Shown here: positions 49,431 through 58,139 of the stretch, piece after piece
Numbering within the stretch: position 1 is the first letter of the stretch
Layout of the letters: each line of letters opens with the position of its first letter
Source: Psychromonas ingrahamii 37
GTDB taxonomy: Bacteria > Pseudomonadota > Gammaproteobacteria > Enterobacterales > Psychromonadaceae
Direction: 5' to 3'
Assembly (NCBI RefSeq): GCF_000015285.1
Contig: NC_008709.1
Coordinates: 124,001-188,000, forward strand
DNA: 64,000 bases
Notes under the pieces: generated by a model
Told to the model about the DNA's origin: nothing
Database searches by the model: none
The model's input: only the letters and a program-made list of their open reading frames with translations
Program-made: the position numbers and the translations under genes

Positions 49431-49470
49431 TAAAAAATATCCCCAACGCCAATCAGCAGCGTGGGGATAT
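49431..49470 (-). terminator. Terminator or attenuator between uxuB and uxaC
   Basis: On the minus strand ATATCCCCA pairs with TGGGGATAT (9 bp, plus inner GC/GC) and is followed by six T residues, ending about 12 nt before the uxaC start. It could lower expression of uxaC-kdgK-eda relative to uxuB, or stabilise the end of uxuB mRNA. Confidence 0.75.
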
Positions 49471-49477
49471 CAAATAT

Positions 49478-50941
49478 TTAAAGTGATGCGACGGCAGCGC
49501 GCGCGCCTTTTGTTACAATAAGCTGGTAAGCTTGTGTGACTTGCTCAACAAACTCATTATTTTGAATAAGATCAGTAGAAAAGACAGCTTCGATCCCTAA
49601 TAACGCTTTAATCACAGAATTATTTTTGCCGTGTTGCTTATAAATAGCCTGAAACTGTTCGCGCATCGGGTCGCGGACATCAATTGCTTGACTTTTTTCG
49701 TCTTCACCGCTGATATAAACCATCCAACCCGCAATCCCCATGGCCAGCCATTTATAATCACTGCCATTGGCTAAATGAAAACGTAGGGAGCCACCCATAC
49801 GTTGCGGAATTTTCTGACTTCCATCCATCGCAATTTGCCAAGTTTGGTGTTTTAAGCTTGGGTTGGTGAAGCGGTCAATCAACAAATTCGCATAGCCTTC
49901 TAAATCCGCCCCTTCAGGCATCTTTAATGACGGTGCTTGTGCTTTCATCATCATATCAAAAGCGGCTTTACGGTAATCTTTATTGGTCATGGTATCTGAA
50001 ATATGCGCATAACCACCCAGGTAACCTAAGTAAGCTAAGAAAGAATGGCTGCCGTTAAGCATGCGCAGTTTCATTTCTTCAAATGGCACAACATCAGGTA
50101 CAAACTCTGCTCCTACAAGGTTCCATTCTGGGCGGCCATTAACAAAGTTGTCTTCGATAACCCACTGTCTGAAAGGTTCGCAGGCAATCCCGCAAGGATC
50201 GTTAACGCCCAGTAAAGCCGCTATTTCAGATAATGTTTCAGCGGTTACTGCAGGGACAATTCGATCAACCATAGTGGACGGAAAAGTCACGTTAGCTTCA
50301 ATCCAAGCCGCCAGATCTTTATCGACCAAGGCAGCAAAACCGAGCACTGAGGCGCGGGCAACATGGCCATTTTCCTGGACGTTATCACAAGACATGACAG
50401 TAAAAGGTTTGATGCCGCGTTCTTTTCTCATTCGCAGGGCTTCAACGATGTAACCGATGGCAGAATTTGGCTCTGCTGGATGACTTAAATCTGCTTTAAT
50501 AAGCGCATTGTTTGCGTCTAAACGTCCCGTTGCAGGATCGGCACAATAGCCTTTTTCTGTGATTGTCATCGATACAATCGCAACTTGTTCTTCGGCCATT
50601 TTTTCAAGAACCGCTTGCTGGCCATCGAGTGTCGGGTGGAGCGATTCAACGACAGATCCCGCTATTTTTACAAGGGTAGCATCAGCGCCTTTTTCGGCAA
50701 CGCTAAAAAGGTGGTCTTGGGCCCTAAGCTGTTTTATAAGCTCCTCACCACCAAAGAGGTTTATTTCACAAATCCCCCAGTCGCTACCTGTTTCTTCCAA
50801 CATCTCGCTGGTAAATAACGCTTGGTGGGCACGGTGGAAGGCACCAAATCCTAAATGAACAATACGGCTATTAAGGGCTGTTCGATTGTAATTAGGACGT
50901 ATTACTTGAGCGTTTATTTCTGAATTCGCTATGTTTTTCAT
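49478..50941 (-). CDS. uxuB: D-fructuronate reductase (mannonate oxidoreductase)
   Basis: NADH-dependent reduction of D-fructuronate to D-mannonate. The 487-residue protein belongs to the long-chain mannitol dehydrogenase family: IVHLGFGAFHRAHQALFTSE at the nucleotide-binding N-terminus, VMSCDNVQENG, and the catalytic Lys region EEMKLRMLNGSHSFLAYLGY. Context between TRAP transport and uxaC, with uxuA across the divergent promoter, selects fructuronate over mannitol or tagaturonate. Confidence 0.92.
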   Translation of the reverse strand: MKNIANSEINAQVIRPNYNRTALNSRIVHLGFGAFHRAHQALFTSEMLEETGSDWGICEINLFGGEELIKQLRAQDHLFSVAEKGADATLVKIAGSVVESLHPTLDGQQAVLEKMAEEQVAIVSMTITEKGYCADPATGRLDANNALIKADLSHPAEPNSAIGYIVEALRMRKERGIKPFTVMSCDNVQENGHVARASVLGFAALVDKDLAAWIEANVTFPSTMVDRIVPAVTAETLSEIAALLGVNDPCGIACEPFRQWVIEDNFVNGRPEWNLVGAEFVPDVVPFEEMKLRMLNGSHSFLAYLGYLGGYAHISDTMTNKDYRKAAFDMMMKAQAPSLKMPEGADLEGYANLLIDRFTNPSLKHQTWQIAMDGSQKIPQRMGGSLRFHLANGSDYKWLAMGIAGWMVYISGEDEKSQAIDVRDPMREQFQAIYKQHGKNNSVIKALLGIEAVFSTDLIQNNEFVEQVTQAYQLIVTKGARAAVASL

Positions 50942-51016
50942 ATTATCTTTCCTGTGTTTATCGCGCCGATATATTTTCGACGAGGCATATATAAATTTAT
51001 TGTTGAACAGATGATT

Positions 51017-52324
51017 TTAGTCACCGTAACCTAGAAATAACCTGGGTAAGTAAAGGCTTAGCTCAGGAATAAAGGTAACGGCCATAAGCGCAACAATTAG
51101 AGCAGCGTAGAAGGGTAATAAGGGTTTAATGACTTTATCAATGGATATTTTTGCAACAGAACAACCAATGAATAGCGCGCTGCCTACGGGGGGGGTACAA
51201 AGACCGATAGCAAGGTTAAAGGTCATCATTATGCCGAAGTGCACAGGGTCGATACCTAAGTCTAATGCAATAGGTAAAAAGATAGGTGTAAAAATAAGCA
51301 CTGCCGGTGTCATGTCCATGAAGATACCGATGATTAACAAAATAACGTTAATAATCAAAAGTATAATCAATGGGTCATCCGAAACAGCAAGTAGCGCATC
51401 AGCAATCATGTAAGGAATATCACCGTTAGCCATGGCCCATGACATGCCCATTGAAGCGCCGATCAATAATAAAACAATAGAGGTCGTCACTGCTGATTCT
51501 AAAATAATCTTTGGCAGCTCGCTCAATTTGGCTTCACGGTAAAAAACAAATGCCAGTAAAAAGGTATAAACCACCGCGATTGCCGATGCTTCTGTTGCCG
51601 TAAAAATACCGGCTATGATACCTCCCATGATAATAATAACGAGTGTTAAAGAAGGGAGGGCTTTTAATGTAGTGTCAATAACTTCAGATAAGGGTGCTCT
51701 CGGCGCGAGAGGGTAGCCACGACGCTTGGAAATAAACCCGGCGACGCACATTAAGCTTAACCCCATAATTAGCCCTGGAATATAACCCGCCAAGAAAAGC
51801 GCCGCGATAGATGTCCCGCCGGAAACTAATGAAAATACAATCAAGGTATTACTTGGGGGAATTAACAAACCTGTCGGGCAAGAAGTGATATTGACCGCTG
51901 CAGAAAAATGTTCATCATAACCCTCTTTCTTTTGCAGTGGCGCCATTGTTCCACCTACTGCCGCCGCGGAGGCGACGGCTGAACCTGAAATTGAACCAAA
52001 CATCATGTTTGCAATGACGTTAACGTGTGCAAGTGAACCAGGTAAGCGCCCTCCAAGCACTTTAGCCAGGTTTATCAGGCGGGTAGCAATACCTCCCTGA
52101 TTCATTATATTACCCGCTAAAATGAAAAATGGGATAGCTAACAGAGCAAAGCTATCTAACCCGCTTGCCATACGTTGTGCTATGACAGCAATGGCAGGAC
52201 CTGCTGGAAGGCTTAGCATTATAGTTGCAAGTGAAGATAAACCAATCGCAAACGAAACCGGCACACCTATGACGAGGAGCACAGCAAAACTCCCAAAAAG
52301 AGTAAGAATGATTTGCCATTCCAT
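51017..52324 (-). CDS. TRAP transporter large permease (DctM family)
   Basis: Sodium-coupled channel subunit of a tripartite ATP-independent transporter. About 435 residues with 11-12 predicted membrane helices; typical blocks are SFALLAIPFFILAGNIMNQG, MMFGSISGSAVASAAAVGGT, IPPSNTLIVFSLVSGGTSI and NLAIGLCTPPVGSALFIGCS. ATG 52324 has AGGA 9 nt upstream. The transported compound is inferred to be a hexuronate from the surrounding genes. Confidence 0.92.
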   Translation of the reverse strand: MEWQIILTLFGSFAVLLVIGVPVSFAIGLSSLATIMLSLPAGPAIAVIAQRMASGLDSFALLAIPFFILAGNIMNQGGIATRLINLAKVLGGRLPGSLAHVNVIANMMFGSISGSAVASAAAVGGTMAPLQKKEGYDEHFSAAVNITSCPTGLLIPPSNTLIVFSLVSGGTSIAALFLAGYIPGLIMGLSLMCVAGFISKRRGYPLAPRAPLSEVIDTTLKALPSLTLVIIIMGGIIAGIFTATEASAIAVVYTFLLAFVFYREAKLSELPKIILESAVTTSIVLLLIGASMGMSWAMANGDIPYMIADALLAVSDDPLIILLIINVILLIIGIFMDMTPAVLIFTPIFLPIALDLGIDPVHFGIMMTFNLAIGLCTPPVGSALFIGCSVAKISIDKVIKPLLPFYAALIVALMAVTFIPELSLYLPRLFLGYGD

Positions 52325-52390
52325 AAAAATATTCCTTAGTATTAACAAACGATGAGTGTTTAGTGTGTTTTTCAGTAATTAATATATTAA

Positions 52391-52882
52391 CTATTGCGCT
52401 GACGTAGAGAAAAGTTCTTTTATTTTGCCGCCAGCAAAAACGAAAGAATAAAAAACCATTAATAAGCCCGAAATGGGCAGGCAGAAGTAAACATACCCCA
52501 TCTGCAAACCTAGTGCAGGTGTAACTTGCCCTACTGACAGTGTTTTCAAGGCAAGACCTGCGCCGCCATAAACTAAAACAACTATGGCAAATGTAGAAAT
52601 TGCAATTTCTATTACTATTTCATTTATTATTTTTCTTTTCCCGGTTAACTTTCTAGTTAGCAAATCAATAGCTAAATGGCGCTTAGCACCACTTGTGTAA
52701 GCTGCACCAATAAGTGCTACCCACATGAATAAATAACGGGCTAACTCATCTGTTACTGTGCTTGGCTCGCCAATTACATAGCGCGAAAAAACTTGCCATA
52801 TAACACAAAAAACTAAGAATGTTGATAGAAATATGGTAAAGGCCGCCAACCCCCGATTTATAAAAGTAATTACTTTGCCCAT
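52391..52882 (-). CDS. TRAP transporter small permease (DctQ family)
   Basis: Small membrane subunit with four predicted helices in 163 residues. It carries the family segments FCVIWQVFSRYVIGEPSTVTDELARYLFMW (the conserved Glu-Leu-Ala-Arg) and GAAYTSGAKRHLAIDLLTRK. It heads the minus-strand unit dctQ-dctM-uxuB-uxaC-kdgK-eda and is divergent from the binding-protein gene across a 284-bp control region. Confidence 0.9.
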   Translation of the reverse strand: MGKVITFINRGLAAFTIFLSTFLVFCVIWQVFSRYVIGEPSTVTDELARYLFMWVALIGAAYTSGAKRHLAIDLLTRKLTGKRKIINEIVIEIAISTFAIVVLVYGGAGLALKTLSVGQVTPALGLQMGYVYFCLPISGLLMVFYSFVFAGGKIKELFSTSAQ

Positions 52883-53002
52883 TTATTATCTTCCTGTTAT
52901 TAATTTTATATTTTCGGTTAACCAATTTAAAGCGTTAACTCGAATATTCTAGATGACCCGTGAAGTAAGGAGCCTAATATAGATGATTGAGAGATAGCCT
53001 AA

Positions 53003-53018
53003 TGTGACATAGGTCACG
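53003..53018. promoter_or_regulatory. Probable CRP site in the divergent dctQ/dctP control region
   Basis: TGTGACATAGGTCACG matches TGTGA-N6-TCACA in nine of ten arm positions. Catabolite control of uronate genes by cAMP-CRP is known in enterobacteria. Confidence 0.7.
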
Positions 53019-53024
53019 TCCCAG

Positions 53025-53036
53025 TTGGTCGACCAA
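53025..53036. promoter_or_regulatory. Predicted UxuR-type operator 1
   Basis: TTGGTCGACCAA is a perfect 12-bp palindrome of the form TTGGTNNACCAA, close to the E. coli ExuR/UxuR core TTGGTATACCAA. It lies 7 bp from the probable CRP site. Confidence 0.75.
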
Positions 53037-53058
53037 TCAAGGGGGTTTATTTGTGATA

Positions 53059-53100
53059 TAGGTCAACCAATTTACATTTTTGGTTTGACTATAATATATT
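53059..53100 (+). promoter_or_regulatory. dctP promoter with predicted UxuR-type operator 2
   Basis: TAGGTCAACCAA (53059-53070) matches the TTGGTNNACCAA palindrome with one mismatch and abuts a possible -35 TTTACA (53071-53076), which is 18 bp from TATATT (53095-53100). Binding here would block RNA polymerase, consistent with repression in the absence of uronate. Confidence 0.6.
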
Positions 53101-53166
53101 ATCGGTAAATAATCATTTTGTCTTGGAGCCCCTGGGCGATAATTAAAATTATTATGGAGTAAATAA

Positions 53167-54141
53167 ATGAATATTCGTAAAAATATACTAACGACGGTTA
53201 TTGGAACAGCATTATTTATTGGTCTATCTGCATCATCTATAGCTGCGACAACCTTAAAGTTAAGCCATAATCATAATCGCGATCATGCCGTGCATAAAGC
53301 GATGACCGCAATGGCAACAGAAGTTAAAGCGGAAACAAAAGGTGAAGTGATAATTCGTATTTACCCAGATGCTCAATTAGGTACGCAGCGTGAATCAATG
53401 GAGTTATTGCAAAATGGTGCACTTGATTTAGTAAAAAGTAATGCGGCAGAGCTGGAAGCATTTTCATCTGACTACTCAGCATTCAACTTACCTTACTTAT
53501 TCCGTGACAAACAGCATTTTTATAACGTGCAAGAAGGCGCTGTAGGTGAAGATATTCTGGAAGCTTCTCGGAGTAGTGGTTTTATTGGTTTGACTTATTA
53601 TGATGCAGGAGCTCGAAGCTTTTACGCTGGTAAACCAATTAATAGCCCTGAAGACTTAAAAGGTCTAAAAGTTCGTGTTCAGCCTAGCCCTTCTGCAATT
53701 AACATGGTGACAGCGCTTGGCGGTAACCCAACTCCATTGGCATATGGTGAGTTATATACTGCACTGCAACAAGGAGTGGTGGATGCTGCTGAAAATAACA
53801 TTCCATCATTTAGCTTAAGTGGTCATGCTGAAGTATCTAAATTTATGACCTTAGATGAGCACACAATGGTGCCTGATGTATTGGTTATTTCTACTAAAGC
53901 ATTTGATGCAATGACACCAGAAAACCAAAAAATTGTTAAACAAGCAGCGCTTCACTCATCGCAATTAATGAAAACACTTTGGGCTGAATCAGAAACTAAA
54001 GAGCGTACTAAAGCAGAAAAAATGGGTGTTACATTCATTAACCCTGATAAAACACCGTTTATGGAGGCTGTTCAGCCGATATATCAGCAGTTAACTCCTG
54101 AAATAACCGCGTTAGTTGAGCGAATTAAAGCAGTTAAGTAA
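53167..54141 (+). CDS. TRAP transporter substrate-binding protein (DctP family)
   Basis: Periplasmic solute receptor. The 324-residue precursor has a signal peptide (hydrophobic residues 9-27, cleavage near IAA-TTLK), and the family signature around KGLKVRVQPSPSAINMVTAL with the ligand-carboxylate-binding Arg near residue 170, then GGNPTPLAYGELYTALQQGV and DAAENNIPS. Binding of an organic acid such as glucuronate fits the neighbours. It is separated from its permease genes by the divergent promoter and transcribed toward uxuA. Confidence 0.92.
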   Translation: MNIRKNILTTVIGTALFIGLSASSIAATTLKLSHNHNRDHAVHKAMTAMATEVKAETKGEVIIRIYPDAQLGTQRESMELLQNGALDLVKSNAAELEAFSSDYSAFNLPYLFRDKQHFYNVQEGAVGEDILEASRSSGFIGLTYYDAGARSFYAGKPINSPEDLKGLKVRVQPSPSAINMVTALGGNPTPLAYGELYTALQQGVVDAAENNIPSFSLSGHAEVSKFMTLDEHTMVPDVLVISTKAFDAMTPENQKIVKQAALHSSQLMKTLWAESETKERTKAEKMGVTFINPDKTPFMEAVQPIYQQLTPEITALVERIKAVK

Positions 54142-54307
54142 AAATATTTGCCAGTGATGGTTATCTATTTAACTCAAATCCAGTGCTTCTTACCGAACCG
54201 AAATAACATATAACTAAGTTTCGTGTAATAAGTGTTTTTAATTAATCGGCTGTCTCCTCAATAAATTTTTCTTGAGGAGAGCTGTTATAAATAATGAGGT
54301 AGTTGTA

Positions 54308-55492
54308 ATGGAACAAACTTGGCGTTGGTATGGCCCAAATGATCCCGTATCGCTAAATGATATTCGTCAAGCAGGCGCAACGGGTATTGTTAATGGGTTG
54401 CATGATATCCCAAATGGGCAGGTGTGGGGTAAAAAAGCAATTTTAGCCCGTAAGGAAATTATTGAAGGAAGTAGTTTAACTTGGTCGGTGGTTGAAAGTG
54501 TCCCTGTACATGAAGAGATTAAAACGCGTACAGGTAATTATGCAACATGGATTGAAAATTATAAGCAAACGCTTATTAATTTAGCTGAATGTGGGATTGA
54601 CACTGTTTGCTATAACTTTATGCCGGTGCTTGATTGGACACGGACTGATCTTGAATTTGAGATGGAAGATGGATCGCGCGCATTACGTTTTGATCAAATT
54701 GCTTTTGCTGCATTTGAATTGCATATTCTTAAGCGTCCGAATGCAGAAAATGATTACAGCGCAGATGAGCAGCTTCAAGCTAAAGTCTATTTTGATAATA
54801 TGTCTGAGGCACAAATCGCCAAATTAACTGCGAATATTATTGCGGGTTTACCGGGTGCTGAAGAAGGTTACACACTTGAGGAGTTCCAGGCGCAATTAGA
54901 TCGTTATAAAGACATAGATAAAGAGACATTACGTAATAATTTAGCCTTTTTTTTAAAAGAATTAATGCCAATTTGTGAATCATACGGGTTGAAATTGGCC
55001 ATTCATCCAGATGATCCACCACGTCCTATTTTAGGCTTGCCACGTGTCGTTTCTACTATTGATGATATCAACTGGTTAACTACACAAGTACCAGAAAAAA
55101 TGAACGGTATCACGATGTGTACGGGCTCTTACGGTGTACGTGGTGATAATGATTTAGTGAATATGATCAAGCAGCATGGCGATCGAATTTACTTCACGCA
55201 TCTACGTTCGACACAAAGAGAAAAAAATCAAAAGAGTTTCCATGAAGCAGCGCACCTTGGCGGTGATGTGGACATGTATAACGTTGTGATGGAATTACTC
55301 AGAGAAGAGCAGCGCCGTGAAAAATCAGGTAATATCCGTTTGATTCCTATGCGTCCTGATCATGGTCACCAGATGCTTGATGATTTGAAAAAGAAAACCA
55401 ATCCAGGTTATTCGGCTATAGGCCGTTTAAAGGGATTGGCTGAAGTACGTGGTTTGGAAGTCGGTTTGAAACGCGCTTTTTTTAATAAATAA
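54308..55492 (+). CDS. uxuA: Mannonate dehydratase
   Basis: Dehydrates D-mannonate to 2-keto-3-deoxygluconate. The 394-residue protein starts [19 protein letters not shown], identical over most of this stretch to E. coli UxuA, and has [33 protein letters not shown] (metal ligands), [14 protein letters not shown] and [13 protein letters not shown] 54308 is set by this similarity; the frame is open 12 codons further upstream. A short degenerate copy of part of this gene is found at 57.7 kb. A terminator follows. Confidence 0.96.
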   Translation: MEQTWRWYGPNDPVSLNDIRQAGATGIVNGLHDIPNGQVWGKKAILARKEIIEGSSLTWSVVESVPVHEEIKTRTGNYATWIENYKQTLINLAECGIDTVCYNFMPVLDWTRTDLEFEMEDGSRALRFDQIAFAAFELHILKRPNAENDYSADEQLQAKVYFDNMSEAQIAKLTANIIAGLPGAEEGYTLEEFQAQLDRYKDIDKETLRNNLAFFLKELMPICESYGLKLAIHPDDPPRPILGLPRVVSTIDDINWLTTQVPEKMNGITMCTGSYGVRGDNDLVNMIKQHGDRIYFTHLRSTQREKNQKSFHEAAHLGGDVDMYNVVMELLREEQRREKSGNIRLIPMRPDHGHQMLDDLKKKTNPGYSAIGRLKGLAEVRGLEVGLKRAFFNK

Positions 55493-55517
55493 TTGCAAGT
55501 TATCTACCAATATAAAT

Positions 55518-55553
55518 AAAAATCCGAACAAAGTCAGCCTCGGATTTTTATTT
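55518..55553 (+). terminator. Terminator of uxuA
   Basis: AAAAATCCG (55518) pairs with CGGATTTTT (55549) across a 14-nt loop and is followed by ATTTT. Confidence 0.75.
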
Positions 55554-55717
55554 TCCTAGCAATCAATATAATCCTGTACTTATTCTGTTCTGATGATCAT
55601 TCTTATTTATTCAAGCGACGATAAATAGGATTCATAAAGCAAGAGAATAAAGGTAGTAAATTTCAAATAAATCAATCAGTTGCATTAACTGTTAACTATT
55701 TTATTTAGAGGAATAAT

Positions 55718-55915
55718 ATGAGAAATGTCACAATCGACGAAATTAAAGTAGAGGGCTGTAAGTTAGGCGATCTACAAATTATTGAAACGCTGATGTCATT
55801 GGCGATTAAAAAAATGCTAGGAGAGCATGAACTAAAATTGAACTGTTTTTTAAAAGCGGTACTTGCAGAACGCCATGGACTATCTGAACTTGACCAGATT
55901 GAAAAGCAGATCTAA
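55718..55915 (+). CDS. Small hypothetical protein (65 aa)
   Basis: Not recognised. MRNVTIDEIKVEGCKLGDLQ begins a mostly helical, soluble 65-residue protein with no signal peptide. AGGAATAAT directly precedes the ATG, which supports real translation. It lies between uxuA and the regulator gene on the same strand but after the uxuA terminator. Confidence 0.6.
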   Translation: MRNVTIDEIKVEGCKLGDLQIIETLMSLAIKKMLGEHELKLNCFLKAVLAERHGLSELDQIEKQI

Positions 55916-56180
55916 AATAAAATAATGGCTTAATTATAAGCTCATCTTTAATCAATAAAACCGATAATTTGTGCTGTAGATCTTCTGGCCATATTGGTAT
56001 TTTCTATGAATAAGCGGTTGTTAGCTTATGCTGTCCATCCTTAACGTATTGTAAATATCGCAATTGAAGCTCTTTTTGTGTTTTTATAACACATTGTAAT
56101 TGAAAGGATTATAGCGATAACAATGGTTAACTAGCGCATAGCCATTAAAAAATCCTGGCGGGTATTTTTTAGTCTTTTTA
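55916..56180. other. Intergenic region before the regulator gene
   Basis: About 265 bp with nothing recognisable except the operator that begins at 56181. Confidence 0.35.
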
Positions 56181-56192
56181 TTGGTTGACCAA
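56181..56192. promoter_or_regulatory. Predicted UxuR-type operator 3 (autoregulation)
   Basis: TTGGTTGACCAA fits TTGGTNNACCAA at all defined positions and lies 66 bp upstream of the regulator start. Confidence 0.7.
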
Positions 56193-56258
56193 AGTATTGA
56201 TCTGCTATCGATAAATGTTATGATAGTTGTCGGGTATGCCAATAGATGGAAGATTATT

Positions 56259-57026
56259 ATGAATGCAGTTGTAACACCTCAAAAACGTCTTTACCAAAAG
56301 ATTGGTCAAGGTTTAAAAGATCGCATCGTTAGTGGAGAATTCGTTGTCGGTGATCGCCTTCCTCCAGAAAGAGAAATTGCTGTGCAATGCCAAGTGAGTC
56401 GTTCAGTAGTACGGGAAGCTTTGATCATGCTGGAATTACAAGATGTAGTGGAAGTAAGGAAGGGCTCGGGTGTTTATATTATTAATCAACCAAAGGAAGA
56501 TATTGATGCAAAAACCGGTACCAGTGAATCTGATGATGCAGGTCCCTTTGAAATGTTACAGGCGCGACAATTACTAGAAAGCCATATAGCAGAATTCGCG
56601 GCAACTCAAGTCACGAGAAATGATATTTTTCGTTTGCGTAAAGCGTTACAAATGGAGCGCCAGCAAATTGAAGGTGCAAGCTTCGATTATGATGGCGATA
56701 AAATGTTTCATATGGCGATTGCCGAAGCTACCCAAAATAAGGTGCTGGTAGATATGGTTGAAGATTTATGGGTACGTCGTCAAAACAGCTCGATGTGGCT
56801 CCAATTACATGCGCGTATTGTCAATCAAAATTACCGCAAAGCCTGGCTGGAAGATCATGAAAAAATATTGCTGGCTTTACAGCACCGAGACGCCAGTGCT
56901 GCAAGAGATGCGATGTGGCAACATCTTGAAAATGTTAAGCAAACATTACTGGAACTATCTGATGTGGATGACCCTCTATTTGATGGTTTTTTATTCAGCA
57001 ATAATCCAGTGGTCTCGTTGGCTTAG
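56259..57026 (+). CDS. GntR/FadR-family transcriptional regulator, UxuR/ExuR-like
   Basis: Probable repressor of the uronate genes. The 255-residue protein has an N-terminal winged helix (LKDRIVSGEFVVGDRLPPER, then VSRSVVREALIMLELQDVVE) and a C-terminal FCD ligand-binding domain with metal-type residues in FHMAIAEATQNKVLVDMVED and DHEKILLALQHRDASAAR. ATG 56259 is set by the start of the conserved domain (KRLYQKIGQGLKDR). E. coli UxuR and ExuR have about the same length. Whether it senses fructuronate or another intermediate is not shown. Confidence 0.88.
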   Translation: MNAVVTPQKRLYQKIGQGLKDRIVSGEFVVGDRLPPEREIAVQCQVSRSVVREALIMLELQDVVEVRKGSGVYIINQPKEDIDAKTGTSESDDAGPFEMLQARQLLESHIAEFAATQVTRNDIFRLRKALQMERQQIEGASFDYDGDKMFHMAIAEATQNKVLVDMVEDLWVRRQNSSMWLQLHARIVNQNYRKAWLEDHEKILLALQHRDASAARDAMWQHLENVKQTLLELSDVDDPLFDGFLFSNNPVVSLA

Positions 57027-57684
57027 CCCTCGCTAACAGAAACGATTGAACCTGATAAAGACAGATGATACTAAATTAACTGCTACTCATTGAGAAGTTA
57101 TCTGGTATGTTGAGGAACACTTATTCAAAATATTGAATAATTCTGGCTTAAATATTTTAGATCAGCAGGAAGCAGATATTGAGACCCAATAATATTTATG
57201 CATCTTTCAGAGGAGCTCAATTAAACTCAGGTCAAGTGTGATAGGTCGGTAAATAAACAAGCGTGATATTTTTACTTTTCTCATTAACAGTCACTGTCCT
57301 AAACAATTTACTCCTATGTGTACTGGGATTCTCTCAAACAATATAAATTCGTTGCGAAAAATCCTGATCCTTATAAAAAAATCAACTATAACGAGCACAT
57401 CTTTGTCGACGTGGGTTCGGAAGAATAAGCCCTTGTTTTCGAATTGAAAATCCAAGTAGATCAACCCATCTTACGGCAACCCAACGCGTCCTATCCTGTG
57501 GCTTTCTCGGTATCTTATCTACAATTTTTTGATATATAAGCGCAGTTCCAAGTCAAAGAAAAGGCATTAGGATGTGCACTAACTCTAGGTGTGCGCCTGA
57601 TAACGCCTTGCTTGAAATGCCAAAATTCTTTGTTAAGGCGTATCTATTTTACTCATCCCCCTAGCGTAAAGAGAAGATAACCTC

Positions 57685-57735
57685 AACAGCTTCCATGCAG
57701 CCGCTCACCTTGCGGATCATGTTGATATGTATGGT
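57685..57735 (+). pseudogene. Fragment of a second uxuA
   Basis: The reading NSFHAAAHLADHVDMYG matches [17 protein letters not shown] of the intact UxuA encoded at 54.3 kb, in 12 of 17 residues. Nothing on either side extends the match convincingly. Confidence 0.6.
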
Positions 57736-57943
57736 AATGGCGGTATAAATCTTGCCGTTAGCCGCAGCGGACTTTATAGAGGAGATGCTGCTGACTCTAA
57801 AAGGGGTTTATCTAACCCACATTCCAAACCTGATTTTAAAAAAAATTTTGTTGTTAAAATGCTCAGCAAATGAAAAATAAAGCCTATTAAATCAATTGGT
57901 TATTTTTGGATAGGAGTCTAGGACATGAAATACCCAAGCTTAA

Positions 57944-57955
57944 TTGGTTGACCTA
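57944..57955. promoter_or_regulatory. Predicted UxuR-type operator 4
   Basis: TTGGTTGACCTA is one mismatch from TTGGTNNACCAA; about 185 bp upstream of the GH3 gene. Confidence 0.5.
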
Positions 57956-58067
57956 ATGCACGTGATTAAAATAATTTCCGTGATGAAGCACTTTAATTTG
58001 TAATTTTTATGATTAAACCTACCAGTTTAGATCAATTGATTGACCGGGATCGGTATATTAACAATAA

Positions 58068-58100
58068 TTGGTTAACCAAATGTTTATTCTTGTGTATAGT
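58068..58100 (+). promoter_or_regulatory. GH3 gene promoter with predicted UxuR-type operator 5
   Basis: TTGGTTAACCAA (58068-58079) is a perfect palindrome and overlaps a possible -35 TTAACC, 17 bp from TATAGT (58095-58100). The start codon is 40 bp downstream, preceded by GGAG. Confidence 0.65.
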
Positions 58101-58139
58101 CCAGCGCACAATCAATGATAGCAATACGGAGTTTTATCC

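Larger units (their letters stand above)
57027..58139. other. 1.1-kb gap with gene debris and the GH3 control region
   Basis: No intact gene. A 40-codon open stretch at about 57292-57423 (SLKQYKFVAKNPDPYKKINY and onward) ends in TAA and is followed by another open stretch, looking like a decayed gene of unknown family. A uxuA-like fragment lies at 57685-57735, and two operator-like palindromes lie near the GH3 start. Confidence 0.5.
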
